From XYA12-FULL-58-9 sp001798605 (GTDB taxonomy: Bacteria; Myxococcota; XYA12-FULL-58-9), in the NCBI GenBank assembly GCA_036736205.1, contig DAINMX010000071.1, positions 1-26,677 on the forward strand: a stretch of 26,677 nucleotides of DNA, read 5' to 3'. The position numbers were made by a program, and so were the translations under genes. Each line of letters starts with the position of its first letter. Position 1 is the first letter of the stretch. The notes under the pieces were generated by a model. The model was not told where the DNA came from, did no database searches, and saw only the letters and a list, made by a program, of their open reading frames with translations. Shown here one piece after another: positions 1 through 8,246 of this stretch.

Positions 1-1358
1 ATGAGCTTTTCTTGCCCTGGAATGGCGTCCTGCGCCGCCAGGCGTTCCTCGAAGGTGAAATCCTTGACGTTGGTGACCTTGGCCTTCAACTCGGTTAGCT
101 TGTCGTCGGAGTCCTTGATGAAATTGTCGAGGTTGATGGTTTTGAGTTTGTCGATGTCCGCCTTGAAGGCAGGATCCTTGCGGCGCGCGGCATCCACAGC
201 ATCCTGCAATGGTTTGTCAAGATCCAAGAGCTTGGTGTCTTCATTCACTTTGTCCCCGAGCGGCAAACACATCATCTCCCAGGTTTGTGGGTTGGTTTGG
301 AGCGTGAATGAGCTCAGGCCCAACATTTGCTGAACAGCGGCGCTGCTGAGAAGCGCGCCCTCGATGTGGTCGTCGGGCATTGTGGCAGAAAGGATGATCC
401 TGCCAAGGGGCGATTCTCCACCTATTTGGTTGAAGAAACCGCCGAAGAGGTCTTTACCCTGATTGGTTTGACCGCCCTCCTCCCCAATTTGAACGCCCAT
501 CCCCTCCAGGGTTTGCTTCTGCGCACCATTGAGGGCTGTTTTGGCCTGGCCGTTCGACAGGCAGTGTGCAAGGATTTCTCGGAATTGCTGGCCACTTTTG
601 CCTTTGCTGAACTCCCCCGCGGCCATCTCGATACCGAAGCTGTTCTCTTTGAGGTTGACGGAGATATCGAGCGCAGCCTTCTGCAGGGCACGATAGGTCT
701 GAGCGTTTGCAGGATCGGCCAAGGCTTTTTGACCGAAATCCTTGGCCATGGCCTGGTACTGTTCGATCATGCCACCCTCACCGCTGATATTCTCGTACTT
801 GGCGACCATGTCGACGATCTTGCCGTAAACCTTTCCCCAGACGGGGTCTGCTCTGCGGGATGTTTCGTCGGCTTCGGTGATGCTGTCGAGCGAGGTCTTG
901 CTGATATTGCCCACCTTGTCTCTCAGCATCATATAGTCGAAAAACGCTTTGCCGCTCATGGCGGGGCCCGTGAGCAACGGTGTGCCCTTTGCCTTGTCGC
1001 TCTCCACGGTCACACGGAGGTCAATCCACTTGTCTTGGTGGCCCAAAACCTTCGACATGATCCTGTTGAGTTCAGAAACGCTCTGCTCGGGCAGCTGGGG
1101 AACGAGGCCCGCAATGTAGCGTCGCGACTCAGGGGTCAGCTTCTTGAGGTCGTCGGGTCTTTTTTCATCGATGGTCTTGAGGCCATGGATGATTTCGGTG
1201 CTTGCCTTCTTTACCTTTGCATCGAGCGCTTTGAGTGCGGGAGGCATTGGCTCGCTGACATTCTTGTCCCGTGGTGTTGCTTGTTCGAGTAGGGAAGAAT
1301 CGATGGCCCACTGCCGGAGCCTGCTCTGCAGGTCGTCGACGGAATTGATCGCTGTCAT
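1..1358 (-). CDS. hypothetical soluble helical protein, 3' end cut by window edge
   Basis: I translated this frame base by base: it is open for 452 codons from the ATG at 1358 to the left edge, so the C-terminus is missing. The start is supported by AAGGAG six bases upstream. The protein begins MTAINSVDDLQSRL and has no signal peptide or membrane segment. It is hydrophilic and rich in Lys, Asp, Glu and Ala. Residues 1-200 look mostly helical, residues about 300-315 form a Gly/Gln-rich stretch (EEGGQTNQG), and the last 60 visible residues are Lys/Asp-rich and probably helical or coiled coil. I recognise no family and assign no function. It lies 108 bp downstream of plsB on the same strand and could be co-transcribed, but the gap leaves room for its own promoter. 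A 321-codon frame on the opposite strand (327-1292) is its shadow. Confidence 0.8.
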   Translation of the reverse strand, partial: MTAINSVDDLQSRLRQWAIDSSLLEQATPRDKNVSEPMPPALKALDAKVKKASTEIIHGLKTIDEKRPDDLKKLTPESRRYIAGLVPQLPEQSVSELNRIMSKVLGHQDKWIDLRVTVESDKAKGTPLLTGPAMSGKAFFDYMMLRDKVGNISKTSLDSITEADETSRRADPVWGKVYGKIVDMVAKYENISGEGGMIEQYQAMAKDFGQKALADPANAQTYRALQKAALDISVNLKENSFGIEMAAGEFSKGKSGQQFREILAHCLSNGQAKTALNGAQKQTLEGMGVQIGEEGGQTNQGKDLFGGFFNQIGGESPLGRIILSATMPDDHIEGALLSSAAVQQMLGLSSFTLQTNPQTWEMMCLPLGDKVNEDTKLLDLDKPLQDAVDAARRKDPAFKADIDKLKTINLDNFIKDSDDKLTELKAKVTNVKDFTFEERLAAQDAIPGQEKL

Positions 1359-1364
1359 GAGGGA

Positions 1365-1370
1365 CTCCTT
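1365..1370 (-). promoter_or_regulatory. Shine-Dalgarno site of the hypothetical gene starting at 1358
   Basis: The minus strand reads AAGGAG followed by six bases and ATG at 1358. This good ribosome binding site fixes the start and is a main argument for the minus-strand gene over the plus-strand open frame covering the same DNA. Confidence 0.7.
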
Positions 1371-1466
1371 TGGGGGCCAAGAGACACAACACCCCTAATG
1401 ATCCTATTATCGGTTGCCGAGCCACCGGGTTGCGCGACGGCGACCTACATTACGCTGGGGAATGTA

Positions 1467-4109
1467 TCAAAGAAACGCGGCGATGTCACCGGTGAGCTTG
1501 TCTAGGGCGTCACCTGCGAAAGCCTCTGACAGCTTGAGGGATTGGCGTTTGGAACCGTCGGTTTCGAGGACACCGACGGCGATCATCCAACCGATGGCGT
1601 TGCTCACCAAGGTGCGGCTCGCGGCTTCGGCGCGGCTTATCTGGCCCTCGAGGAAGGCCCGGCGGGCCCTCTCCAGAGCTCGGTCGACGAGCTCTCTTTT
1701 CCACATGGGAAACTGTTTGAGCTCTGCTGCGGTGGTGACGGTGACCCAGTAGCCCTGCAGGAAGGAATCGAGTTGGCCCGCGAGCATGCCGACCGACTCG
1801 GGCTCGCGGATGACCACCCGGCCATCCTCGTGCACATCACAAAAACCGCGGGCCGCAAGTGATGCCAGGGCGTCGTCGAAGTGGGTGGCGAAGGTGGCGT
1901 CGGCGCGGTAGAGGAACTCGCGTTTGAACAGGCGGGACAAGAAGCGATTGTCCGCGTACAGATCGTCATAGGTACATTGATTGCTCCGGCGTTGCAGGGA
2001 CCGACAGATGAGCGCTGCTGGAGCCATGTAGTTCATCAGTGCATTTTTGTAGTAGTCGAGTTGGATGCGTCGCTCGTCAATGACACGGTAAATGGGCTCG
2101 ACGTCAGCGCGCCCGGCTCTTTCTACGGCCACAGCTTTCTGTTCGACGAATCGCTGCACGGCCTCAACCACCGCCTGTTCGCGGGTCTCTGGATCTTGTA
2201 GCGATGCCGAGAGTCGAGCCATTTCCGTGTCGAGATAATCGACGAGCTCAAGGCTGCGCTGGACCATGCGGCCGTGGGCCATGCCGCGACCTTGGTACGC
2301 GAGCAACGTGGTCGCGGCGATGGAAGTTGGGATCGCGGAGGAGCAGGTGGCCACCTGATGCAATATGCGATAACCGAGCCGCTCGGTCTCGGCGCGCCAG
2401 GCTTCGTCGAATTCGGGTGAGGGGTCCTGGGGCAGGCCTCGCGCTCTTGCGATTTCGGCCAAGGAAATCGGTTCGGCGAATTGTAGATGCACTCGGCCGT
2501 AGCGTGACCGCAAAACCCGCGGGGCCTTGAGGAGGCCGCTGATATCCTCGGGCCTCTTCTGGCCACCGCGCAGTTCGCGCTCGTACGCGTGAGCTTCAAT
2601 GATTTGCTCGTAGTCGATGGATGCGGGTGCGAAGAAGACATCGTCACGGACGCCGTTTCGCCATGCGTTGACCACCATCGACAATAGACCGAGCCGCGGC
2701 ATCAAGACCTTGCCGGTGCGGCTGCGGGTGCCTTCGATAAAGAACTCAAGCATGGTGCCGCGCCGCAGGAGCTCGCCGATGTAGGCGCGGAATGTTGCGG
2801 CATACAGCTTGTTGTCGCCAAAGGTGCGGCGCAGAAAGAACGCGCCCGCGTGTCGAAAGATCCACCCCAAAGGAAAAAACGACAGATTGGCACCGGCGGC
2901 GATGTGGGGTGGGGTGATGCCGTTGATCACCATCATGGTCGACAGCACCAGGTAGTCGACGTGGCTGCGGTGTGAGGGGCACATGACCACCGGCCCGCGT
3001 CGAGCGACGTCGAGCACCCGAGCAAGGCCGGCCTCATCCACGACCACGCCGTCGTAGATCCTGGTGAAGATCCACTTCATGATCGTGGCGGCCCTGGCGG
3101 TGTGAAGGGGCCGGTAGTTTGCGGCGATCTCGTGCAGGTAACCCGTGGCTTTGGCTTCGAGTGCGGCCGCGGTCTTGCCGAGCTGTTCGACCTCACGTTC
3201 AATCTCTTCTTGGACGAGGCGATTGCGTAGAACTTGACGCGCCATCGTTTCTCGGGAGGGGAGCTCTGGGCCCGCGACCACCCGCTCTTCATCGCTGATT
3301 CGTCGGTCGAGCTCGTGTCTCGCCCGTCTGGCGATCTGCTCATCGTCGAGGTCAGCATTCTCAGCCACCAACGCCGAAAGGTCGATGGGATCGGCGACTC
3401 GCACCTGGGCACGCCGGACGACGTTGCCCCACAGGGGCAGGGCGACGGTGTTACGTCTGCGTCGACGAGGGCGCGCACCAAAGAGCCGTTCTGTTAGCGT
3501 GCTGCGGGCAGAGCCACCCTGCTCTAAGCTGGTGACTGCGTGGGCCACGAGGTAGATGGGTTTGTCGGTGATTCTTTGCGCGGCCACGAGGGCGCGCAGA
3601 TAATCGTTGGGTCCCGGTTGTGTCTTGCGGCCGAGGCGTCCCTGATCCTGCAGAAACAGAAAAGCGGATTCGCCACGGAAGACGTTGTTAGCCAGGGCAA
3701 CTTCGTGGCGAGTGGGCGCATGCTCCCCATAACGCGTTCGCCAAGCGGTGGTGGCCTCGCGCATTCGTTGGCTGAGCATACGCACGACTCGCGTCACCGG
3801 TTGCCACAGGAACAAGTTGATACCACCGACAAAACCAGCGAGGGGAAGGTCCAACCGATTGAGGGTGAAATTGAAATAGAGAGCCAACCAGGTTGAACGG
3901 GCACGCGCGGTGTAGACGATAACCCCAACTTTGGCGAGCTCACGGATGGTGTCCGCACTCTTCTCTGGGTAATGGATGGGGCCGAAGAAGCGCTCGAACA
4001 CGACCTTGAGTAGGCCACCGTAGTGCTGGTGCATTGCAGAACTCGTGAGCATTGGCTCACCGTCTGCGGTGTTCGGCTCCACGGGTGATGGCGACTCCGA
4101 TTGGCTCAT
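1467..4109 (-). CDS. plsB: glycerol-3-phosphate 1-O-acyltransferase PlsB
   Basis: PlsB transfers a fatty acyl chain from acyl-ACP or acyl-CoA to the sn-1 position of glycerol 3-phosphate at the inner membrane, the first step of phospholipid synthesis. The protein has 880 residues, somewhat longer than E. coli PlsB (about 807). The acyltransferase HX4D motif is HRSHVD at residues 380-385, and the glycerol-3-phosphate binding block FFIEGTRSRTGK is at about 456-467. The long N-terminal region (GGLLKVVFERFFG) and the C-terminal region also fit the PlsB branch rather than short PlsC/PlsY enzymes. The frame is open to 4172, but that start would overlap the upstream gene by 44 bp. The ATG at 4109 (MSQSESPSP), 19 bp after that gene's stop, is preferred although no strong ribosome site precedes it. 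It follows a cyclic-nucleotide-binding protein and a small membrane protein, which suggests regulated membrane lipid synthesis; that link is inference. Confidence 0.93.
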   Translation of the reverse strand: MSQSESPSPVEPNTADGEPMLTSSAMHQHYGGLLKVVFERFFGPIHYPEKSADTIRELAKVGVIVYTARARSTWLALYFNFTLNRLDLPLAGFVGGINLFLWQPVTRVVRMLSQRMREATTAWRTRYGEHAPTRHEVALANNVFRGESAFLFLQDQGRLGRKTQPGPNDYLRALVAAQRITDKPIYLVAHAVTSLEQGGSARSTLTERLFGARPRRRRRNTVALPLWGNVVRRAQVRVADPIDLSALVAENADLDDEQIARRARHELDRRISDEERVVAGPELPSRETMARQVLRNRLVQEEIEREVEQLGKTAAALEAKATGYLHEIAANYRPLHTARAATIMKWIFTRIYDGVVVDEAGLARVLDVARRGPVVMCPSHRSHVDYLVLSTMMVINGITPPHIAAGANLSFFPLGWIFRHAGAFFLRRTFGDNKLYAATFRAYIGELLRRGTMLEFFIEGTRSRTGKVLMPRLGLLSMVVNAWRNGVRDDVFFAPASIDYEQIIEAHAYERELRGGQKRPEDISGLLKAPRVLRSRYGRVHLQFAEPISLAEIARARGLPQDPSPEFDEAWRAETERLGYRILHQVATCSSAIPTSIAATTLLAYQGRGMAHGRMVQRSLELVDYLDTEMARLSASLQDPETREQAVVEAVQRFVEQKAVAVERAGRADVEPIYRVIDERRIQLDYYKNALMNYMAPAALICRSLQRRSNQCTYDDLYADNRFLSRLFKREFLYRADATFATHFDDALASLAARGFCDVHEDGRVVIREPESVGMLAGQLDSFLQGYWVTVTTAAELKQFPMWKRELVDRALERARRAFLEGQISRAEAASRTLVSNAIGWMIAVGVLETDGSKRQSLKLSEAFAGDALDKLTGDIAAFL

Positions 4110-4128
4110 GGTTATGGCGTGCCCGTGG

Positions 4129-4443
4129 TTACCTAACCGGCAGGTCCAGCCCCAGCTCGATGCCAAAGACAAAGGTGAGGATCAAGTAGATGAGGCCGGC
4201 GGCGCAGAACATCGCCAGAGCGCTGATCATGCCAAAACCAGTGAGGCCAATGAGTGCCGCCAGTGCGGTGATGGCAACCACGGGCTCCAGAACTCGGCGC
4301 AAGGGTTGCGGCGTTGGTCCTAGATTGGGTTGCAACAATTGTGTCAGGGCTGTGGAATGTGGGCCATCGAGATCGCCCCAAATCCGTGAGGCCTCTTGGC
4401 GGAGCGTAGAGGCCACCTTTTTGAGGTCATCGCCGAGACTCAT
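4129..4443 (-). CDS. small two-helix membrane protein between CNB gene and plsB
   Basis: This 104-residue protein starts MSLGDDLKKVASTLRQEA. Its N-terminal half (about 1-45) is amphipathic and helical, followed by two hydrophobic segments at about 54-74 and 76-97 separated by a very short turn, and a short tail LDLPVR. It looks like a small inner-membrane protein with a cytoplasmic N-terminus. Its ATG overlaps the stop codon of the upstream gene as ATGA (4440-4443), the classic sign of translational coupling, and plsB starts 19 bp after its stop. I recognise no family. The context suggests it acts at the membrane with the cyclic-nucleotide-binding protein, with PlsB, or with both. Confidence 0.8.
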   Translation of the reverse strand: MSLGDDLKKVASTLRQEASRIWGDLDGPHSTALTQLLQPNLGPTPQPLRRVLEPVVAITALAALIGLTGFGMISALAMFCAAGLIYLILTFVFGIELGLDLPVR

Positions 4444-4856
4444 CTGCGATTGGCCTCTCGTAGGCGCTGCGTGAGGACTTTGATGATGCCGCTAGAAATT
4501 TCGGGTTTCTCGGCCAGGATCTCCGCGAAATCTTCCCGTTGGATCTTCAGCAGAGTCAGCTCAGTCAAGGAGGTGATGCTCGCAGAGCGGGGCTCAGCGT
4601 CGAGGATCGACATTTCACCAACACAATTGCTCGGCCCGAGCTGCGCAAACTCTTGTTCGCCGGAATGCACTTTCACCTTGCCATCGACAATCAGATACAT
4701 GGCGTCGCCCTGATCGCCCTCACGAATGAAGCACTCGTTGGGAGGGTACTCGACCTCGTCGGTGATCTGGGCAATGTGCGACAACTCCTCGGCGGGAATC
4801 GTACCAAACAGATCTATTCCCTTGAGGAACAAGACCTTCTCGACGGTACTGATCAC
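4440..4856 (-). CDS. stand-alone cyclic nucleotide-binding (CNB) domain protein
   Basis: This 138-residue protein is essentially one CNB (cAMP/cGMP-binding) fold with no helix-turn-helix or catalytic domain. Visible parts are the entry helix region VLFLKGIDLFGTIPAEELSH, the beta-roll with IREGDQGDAMYLIVDGKVKV, and the phosphate-binding cassette VGEMSILDAEPRSASI. That cassette keeps the Gly-Glu and the Arg that contact the cyclic phosphate in binding-competent members, so ligand binding is plausible. The frame is open up to 5060, but the upstream part would run into the divergent uracil-DNA glycosylase gene and reads like non-coding sequence. GTG at 4856, preceded by AGGGAG at five bases, is the better start. 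It is probably a regulatory subunit or sensor for the membrane protein it is coupled to and for plsB; that role is inference. Confidence 0.88.
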   Translation of the reverse strand: MISTVEKVLFLKGIDLFGTIPAEELSHIAQITDEVEYPPNECFIREGDQGDAMYLIVDGKVKVHSGEQEFAQLGPSNCVGEMSILDAEPRSASITSLTELTLLKIQREDFAEILAEKPEISSGIIKVLTQRLREANRR

Positions 4857-4861
4857 GTTAT

Positions 4862-4867
4862 CTCCCT
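4862..4867 (-). promoter_or_regulatory. Shine-Dalgarno site deciding a GTG start
   Basis: AGGGAG on the minus strand lies five bases before the GTG at 4856. It sets the start of the CNB protein and removes about 68 implausible codons of upstream open frame. Confidence 0.6.
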
Positions 4868-4985
4868 CACTGGTCCAATCCGGGCCAGAACATAACCAAC
4901 GCTGGCCGTCAGGGGAAGGGGGACGTGGGGTGCGGTGCAACCTTTGTGCGACGGCGGGCCGCTGATTGGTGTATGCTTCGCCTCC

Positions 4986-5747
4986 ATGTCTGAAAATCCA
5001 ATGGGGTTGGTGGCGCAAGCCAGGGCGTTGTTGAGCTTTCAGGGCGATCTCGGCCTTCACGGTGTGGATGTGCCATTCGAGATACTAACGCGGCGTGCGC
5101 CTGCCGAACCGCCAAGGCCGGCGACGGATGTTGTGGACATGGGGCCACCGACCGCGGGCAACGAGGCGATGGTTCAGCCGAGAGGCAGTCTCGGTGGAAT
5201 TCGTGAAGAAATCGGCGACTGCCGGCGATGCAAGCTCAGTGATCGTCGAACCAACATCGTGTTCGGCGCCGGCTATCACAAGGCGCGGCTGATGTTCGTC
5301 GGAGAGGGGCCCGGTCAGGATGAGGATCTGCAGGGCGAGCCATTTGTCGGAGCTGCAGGAAAGCTCCTCGACAAGATGATTCGCGCCATGACCCTCGAGC
5401 GAAGCGAAGTCTACATTGCCAACATTGTCAAATGTCGGCCGCCTCGCAACCGCGATCCCGAGCCCGACGAAGTGGCAGCCTGTGAGCCATTTCTCAAGCA
5501 ACAAATTGCGGTTGTGCAACCGGAGGTCATTGTTGCTCTGGGGCGCTGTGCTGCCCAGACGTTGCTGCGCGATCAAACCGCCATCAGTCGCCTGCGGGGA
5601 AAGTGGCGGGAGTACGAGGGCCGAGCGTTGATGCCAACCTTCCACCCAGCCTATTTGTTGCGCAATGCCAGTGAGAAGAAGTGGGTCTGGCACGATCTTC
5701 AGGAAGTGATGCGACGTCTAGGACTGAATCTGCCGAAGTCGACCTGA
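4986..5747 (+). CDS. uracil-DNA glycosylase, family 4 (Fe-S)
   Basis: This enzyme removes uracil from DNA, starting base-excision repair of deaminated cytosine. The four cysteines that hold the 4Fe-4S cluster of family 4 enzymes are present: C79 and C82 (CRRC), C150 (VKCRPPRNR) and C166. Motif A is GEGPGQDED at 106-114, with the uracil-pocket segment GEPFVGAAGKLLD just after, and motif B is HPAYLLRN at 220-227. From ATG 4986 the protein has 253 residues. The catalytic core begins near residue 70, and the first 70 residues are a low-complexity, Pro-rich extension as seen in related bacterial proteins. An in-frame upstream extension to 4935 is open but adds nothing recognisable. The gene is divergent from the CNB operon and followed by a 117 bp gap. 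Confidence 0.93.
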   Translation: MSENPMGLVAQARALLSFQGDLGLHGVDVPFEILTRRAPAEPPRPATDVVDMGPPTAGNEAMVQPRGSLGGIREEIGDCRRCKLSDRRTNIVFGAGYHKARLMFVGEGPGQDEDLQGEPFVGAAGKLLDKMIRAMTLERSEVYIANIVKCRPPRNRDPEPDEVAACEPFLKQQIAVVQPEVIVALGRCAAQTLLRDQTAISRLRGKWREYEGRALMPTFHPAYLLRNASEKKWVWHDLQEVMRRLGLNLPKST

Positions 5748-5771
5748 CGTCCTCTTAGGGGGCTGCCAGAA

Positions 5772-5820
5772 TTGTGCACAACGAGGTCTGTTGTGCCAAC
5801 GGAATGGGTGCGAATGTAAT
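5772..5820 (+). promoter_or_regulatory. possible promoter with TTGTGC repeats upstream of TPR lipoprotein
   Basis: The gap before the lipoprotein gene holds a perfect 10-bp palindrome TTGTGCACAA (5772-5781) and a second TTGTGC at 5791-5796, exactly 19 bp after the first. The second copy followed after 18 bp by TGTAAT (5815-5820) resembles a sigma-70 promoter with a good -10 and a poor -35. The palindrome could be a regulator site. This rests on pattern only. Confidence 0.25.
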
Positions 5821-5864
5821 CAATTGTAAACCCCCTTGATGCCCGAAGCCCCGGCACCTACGCT

Positions 5865-6971
5865 GTGGGCGTGATCCGCAGAACACCAGCCATTTCGTTG
5901 TGCCCTCTGCTACTTGTCAGCTGCGGTGCACCTCCATCTCCTTGCCCAAAACCTGCGCCTTCGGTTACAATCGCGGACAGCATTCGATTGAAAAATGAAC
6001 CCGTGGTGGTCGAGCCGGGCGAAGAGTTGGTGGCAGCCGATCAAGCCTACAATCTAGGCGATCCCGTGCGCGCAGTTCGCATTCTTGAGCTCATTGAGCC
6101 AACCGACGCGAGGCACGCGGACGGCGAGCTATTGCGCAAGAAAGCTCGGGCTGATGTGGAGGCTCTTGCTACCGGTTGGCACGAGGAAATGAGAGCCTTG
6201 CTCGCAAAGGGGCAGTTCCAGTTGGCCCGGGCCCGGGGCCTCTACATTCTTGAGCATTTTCCGGTGAGTGTCGAAATGCGTGGCACCGTCGAGGCAGGTC
6301 TCAAGGAAGTAGAAAAGGGCGTGGCCGACGCGAGGGTGGAAATCTCCGATCTCGATCGCCAAGCGGCTGATCAGCTTTTGCGACACGACTTTGTCGGCGC
6401 TCTCAGGACCTTGCGACGGGCCGAAAAAATAGCCAAGAGATTCGATGTCCGGGACGCCCTCGACATTGAGCGACAGATGGCGGCTGCTGAGTTCCGATTC
6501 GCCCAAGAAAAGGTCCCGGAGCCGGTCTCCCAGGTCGCAGCGCGAAAGACGACGAAGAACACGCGCAAGCGTCGAGCGGCAGAGAAGGGCAGTAAGTCGT
6601 TGTCACCACCGCCAGTTGAGAGTGAGCGCGACGTGTCCAATGCCAAGGAGGTTTCGGAGCGTCTACGTGAAGCGACTCGATATCAGCAAAACAATTCCTA
6701 CTTCGAGGCAATTGTGAGGTTCGAACAAGTCCGTGATCTCGACCCGACCAATGAGACGGCAATAGTTGCGTTGCAAGGCTTGGAGGATCGCCGCAAAGCG
6801 CTGGTTAAGGATTATCTTGCCAAAGCCAACGAGTTTTTTCTCCAGCAGGATCTCGCTGGTGCCGTCCCCTATTTCAAAAAAGTTCGCAAGCTCGACCCGA
6901 AGAATGAGGAAGCTCTAGAGGGTCTGGAGATGTTTGAGAACCTCGAGCGCATTCGCAATCAACGCCAGTAG
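5865..6971 (+). CDS. TPR-repeat lipoprotein
   Basis: This 368-residue protein starts at GTG 5865 (a second GTG at 5871 would give nearly the same product). It has a lipoprotein signal ending LLLVSC, with Cys20 as the probable acylation site, so it is probably anchored in the envelope. Residues about 50-215 are helical, with degenerate TPR-like pairs (AADQAYNLGDPVRAVRILEL, and DQLLRHDFVGALRTLRRAE). A Lys/Arg-rich linker (about 226-245) and PPPVE follow. The C-terminal part has two clear TPR units: RYQQNNSYFEAIVRFEQV at about 272-289 and FFLQQDLAGAVPYFKKVRKL at about 325-344, each ending DP(T/K)NE. It is probably a scaffold for an envelope complex; the partner is unknown. The next gene, 56 bp on, also encodes a repeat lipoprotein. 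Confidence 0.82.
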   Translation: MGVIRRTPAISLCPLLLVSCGAPPSPCPKPAPSVTIADSIRLKNEPVVVEPGEELVAADQAYNLGDPVRAVRILELIEPTDARHADGELLRKKARADVEALATGWHEEMRALLAKGQFQLARARGLYILEHFPVSVEMRGTVEAGLKEVEKGVADARVEISDLDRQAADQLLRHDFVGALRTLRRAEKIAKRFDVRDALDIERQMAAAEFRFAQEKVPEPVSQVAARKTTKNTRKRRAAEKGSKSLSPPPVESERDVSNAKEVSERLREATRYQQNNSYFEAIVRFEQVRDLDPTNETAIVALQGLEDRRKALVKDYLAKANEFFLQQDLAGAVPYFKKVRKLDPKNEEALEGLEMFENLERIRNQRQ

Positions 6972-7027
6972 AAGAGGTCGGCGGACTCTGGCGATGTACC
7001 TGGGGGCAATCTCGGTTGGTACAGCAG

Positions 7028-8155
7028 ATGTTGAAACTGAATTTGAATCGGAATAGCAGTCGACGGTGTGTTGTCGTGGCGCTGGTCTTACAGGCCTGTG
7101 CCCATGGGCAACCCGAACCTTTGCGGGTGGTCCTCGACGGCCTGGTGCTTCGGACCGATCGCGATCCATTGACGAATCTTGAGGCCTATGATCCGCCCAC
7201 TCTGTTCCATCTGGCCTTGGAGGAGGAACGCAAAGGCAAAGTGGCTGTGGCCCGCCGTATCTATTTACGGCTTCTCGAGGAATTCCCCGAGAGTTCCTTC
7301 TGGTTGGCGTCTCGATTCAATCTCGGTCTGTCGTTTGAGGGCACCGAAGAGTGGCAGCAGGCCACTGAGCATTACCTCGCCATCGCGGTGTCGTCTCTGC
7401 CAAAAGTGGAAGCAGACCGTCGCGTGTGGCTCGATGCGCATTTTCGTCTTGCTGTTTGTACGAGCAAGAGCGGGGATTGGTGGCGTGCGGTTGCTGTTTT
7501 TGAATACGTCCTCGGCGAAGAATGGATATCGCCGGTGCAGCGACTCGAGGCGCTCGTGGGCAAGGGCATCGCTCTGCACGAGGCCGATGATGCGACCGGT
7601 GCGGAGATCGTTTTTGCCAAGGCCTTGAGGCATTTTCAGGAGGCGAGCCGTGTCGAGCGCTTTGACGATCGTGGGCTGGCTGCCGAGGCGGCGTTTCGGA
7701 TGGGTGAGATCACTCGCAACCGGTACGAGAGTGTCAAGCTGGCTTTTCCCCAAGAGATCCTGATGCAGCGCCTCGAAGAAAAGTGCGAGCTCCTGCTAGC
7801 CGCCCAGAGTCGCTACCTGCGCGCCATTCGGTATGGTGATGCCCACACGGTTGCTGCGGCAGGCCTGTGCATCGGCTCATTGTACGAGAGTCTCCATGAC
7901 ATGATCGTGGGCATGGAGGCCCCACGGGAGTTGAGCGATGCCCAAGTGAGTGTATATGAGGAAGAGGTTCGTCAGCGGGTGCGAGTGCTCGTGGCCAAGG
8001 CTCTGAGTGCCTACGAGCGTTCCCTCGAGGTCGGGCGTCGGGCAAGTACCGCCCAGGCTTGGGTCGCGCGACTCGAGGCGGCGGTGGATCGCCTGCAGAG
8101 CGTCTATTTGGGGACTGCCGCCTCTCCTGAAACGACTTTCGAGAATCGACTGTAG
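7028..8155 (+). CDS. TPR-like repeat lipoprotein
   Basis: This 375-residue protein starts at ATG 7028; the frame continues four codons upstream to a TTG, which is less likely. A positively charged N-terminus (RNSSRR) and hydrophobic stretch end in LVLQAC, with Cys24 as lipobox cysteine. The mature part is all-helical with TPR-type motifs: LFHLALEEERKGKVAVARRIY at about 59-79, SRFNLGLSFEGTEEWQQATEHY at about 96-117, and DAHFRLAVCTSKSGDWWRAVAVF at about 136-158. The pattern recalls outer-membrane TPR lipoproteins of the YfgC/BamD-like or tol-pal YbgF-like type, but I cannot place it in either. The last 60 residues are helical and Arg-rich. It is likely co-transcribed with the preceding TPR lipoprotein. 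Confidence 0.82.
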   Translation: MLKLNLNRNSSRRCVVVALVLQACAHGQPEPLRVVLDGLVLRTDRDPLTNLEAYDPPTLFHLALEEERKGKVAVARRIYLRLLEEFPESSFWLASRFNLGLSFEGTEEWQQATEHYLAIAVSSLPKVEADRRVWLDAHFRLAVCTSKSGDWWRAVAVFEYVLGEEWISPVQRLEALVGKGIALHEADDATGAEIVFAKALRHFQEASRVERFDDRGLAAEAAFRMGEITRNRYESVKLAFPQEILMQRLEEKCELLLAAQSRYLRAIRYGDAHTVAAAGLCIGSLYESLHDMIVGMEAPRELSDAQVSVYEEEVRQRVRVLVAKALSAYERSLEVGRRASTAQAWVARLEAAVDRLQSVYLGTAASPETTFENRL

Positions 8156-8160
8156 GTGGG

Positions 8161-8190
8161 TTGACCGGATTGTTGAGGCTTGATTAGAAT
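8161..8190 (+). promoter_or_regulatory. sigma-70-like promoter candidate
   Basis: TTGACC (8161-8166), an 18-bp spacer and TAGAAT (8185-8190) each match the consensus hexamers in five of six positions. It sits in the 91-bp gap before the gene at 8247, the start codon lying 56 bases past the -10 box. Confidence 0.4.
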
Positions 8191-8246
8191 CTCCACTCAT
8201 TGGGGTTTTATTAACTTTGCGCGAAGCCTCGCGGTAGCCTGGTGAC

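Noticed and set aside
327..1292. 321-codon plus-strand open frame
   Set aside because: The minus strand is open for 452 codons over the same DNA with a strong ribosome site and normal composition. The plus-strand product has no recognisable features.
4110..4172. longer N-terminus for PlsB
   Set aside because: It would overlap the upstream membrane-protein gene by 44 bp, and its residues do not look like PlsB.
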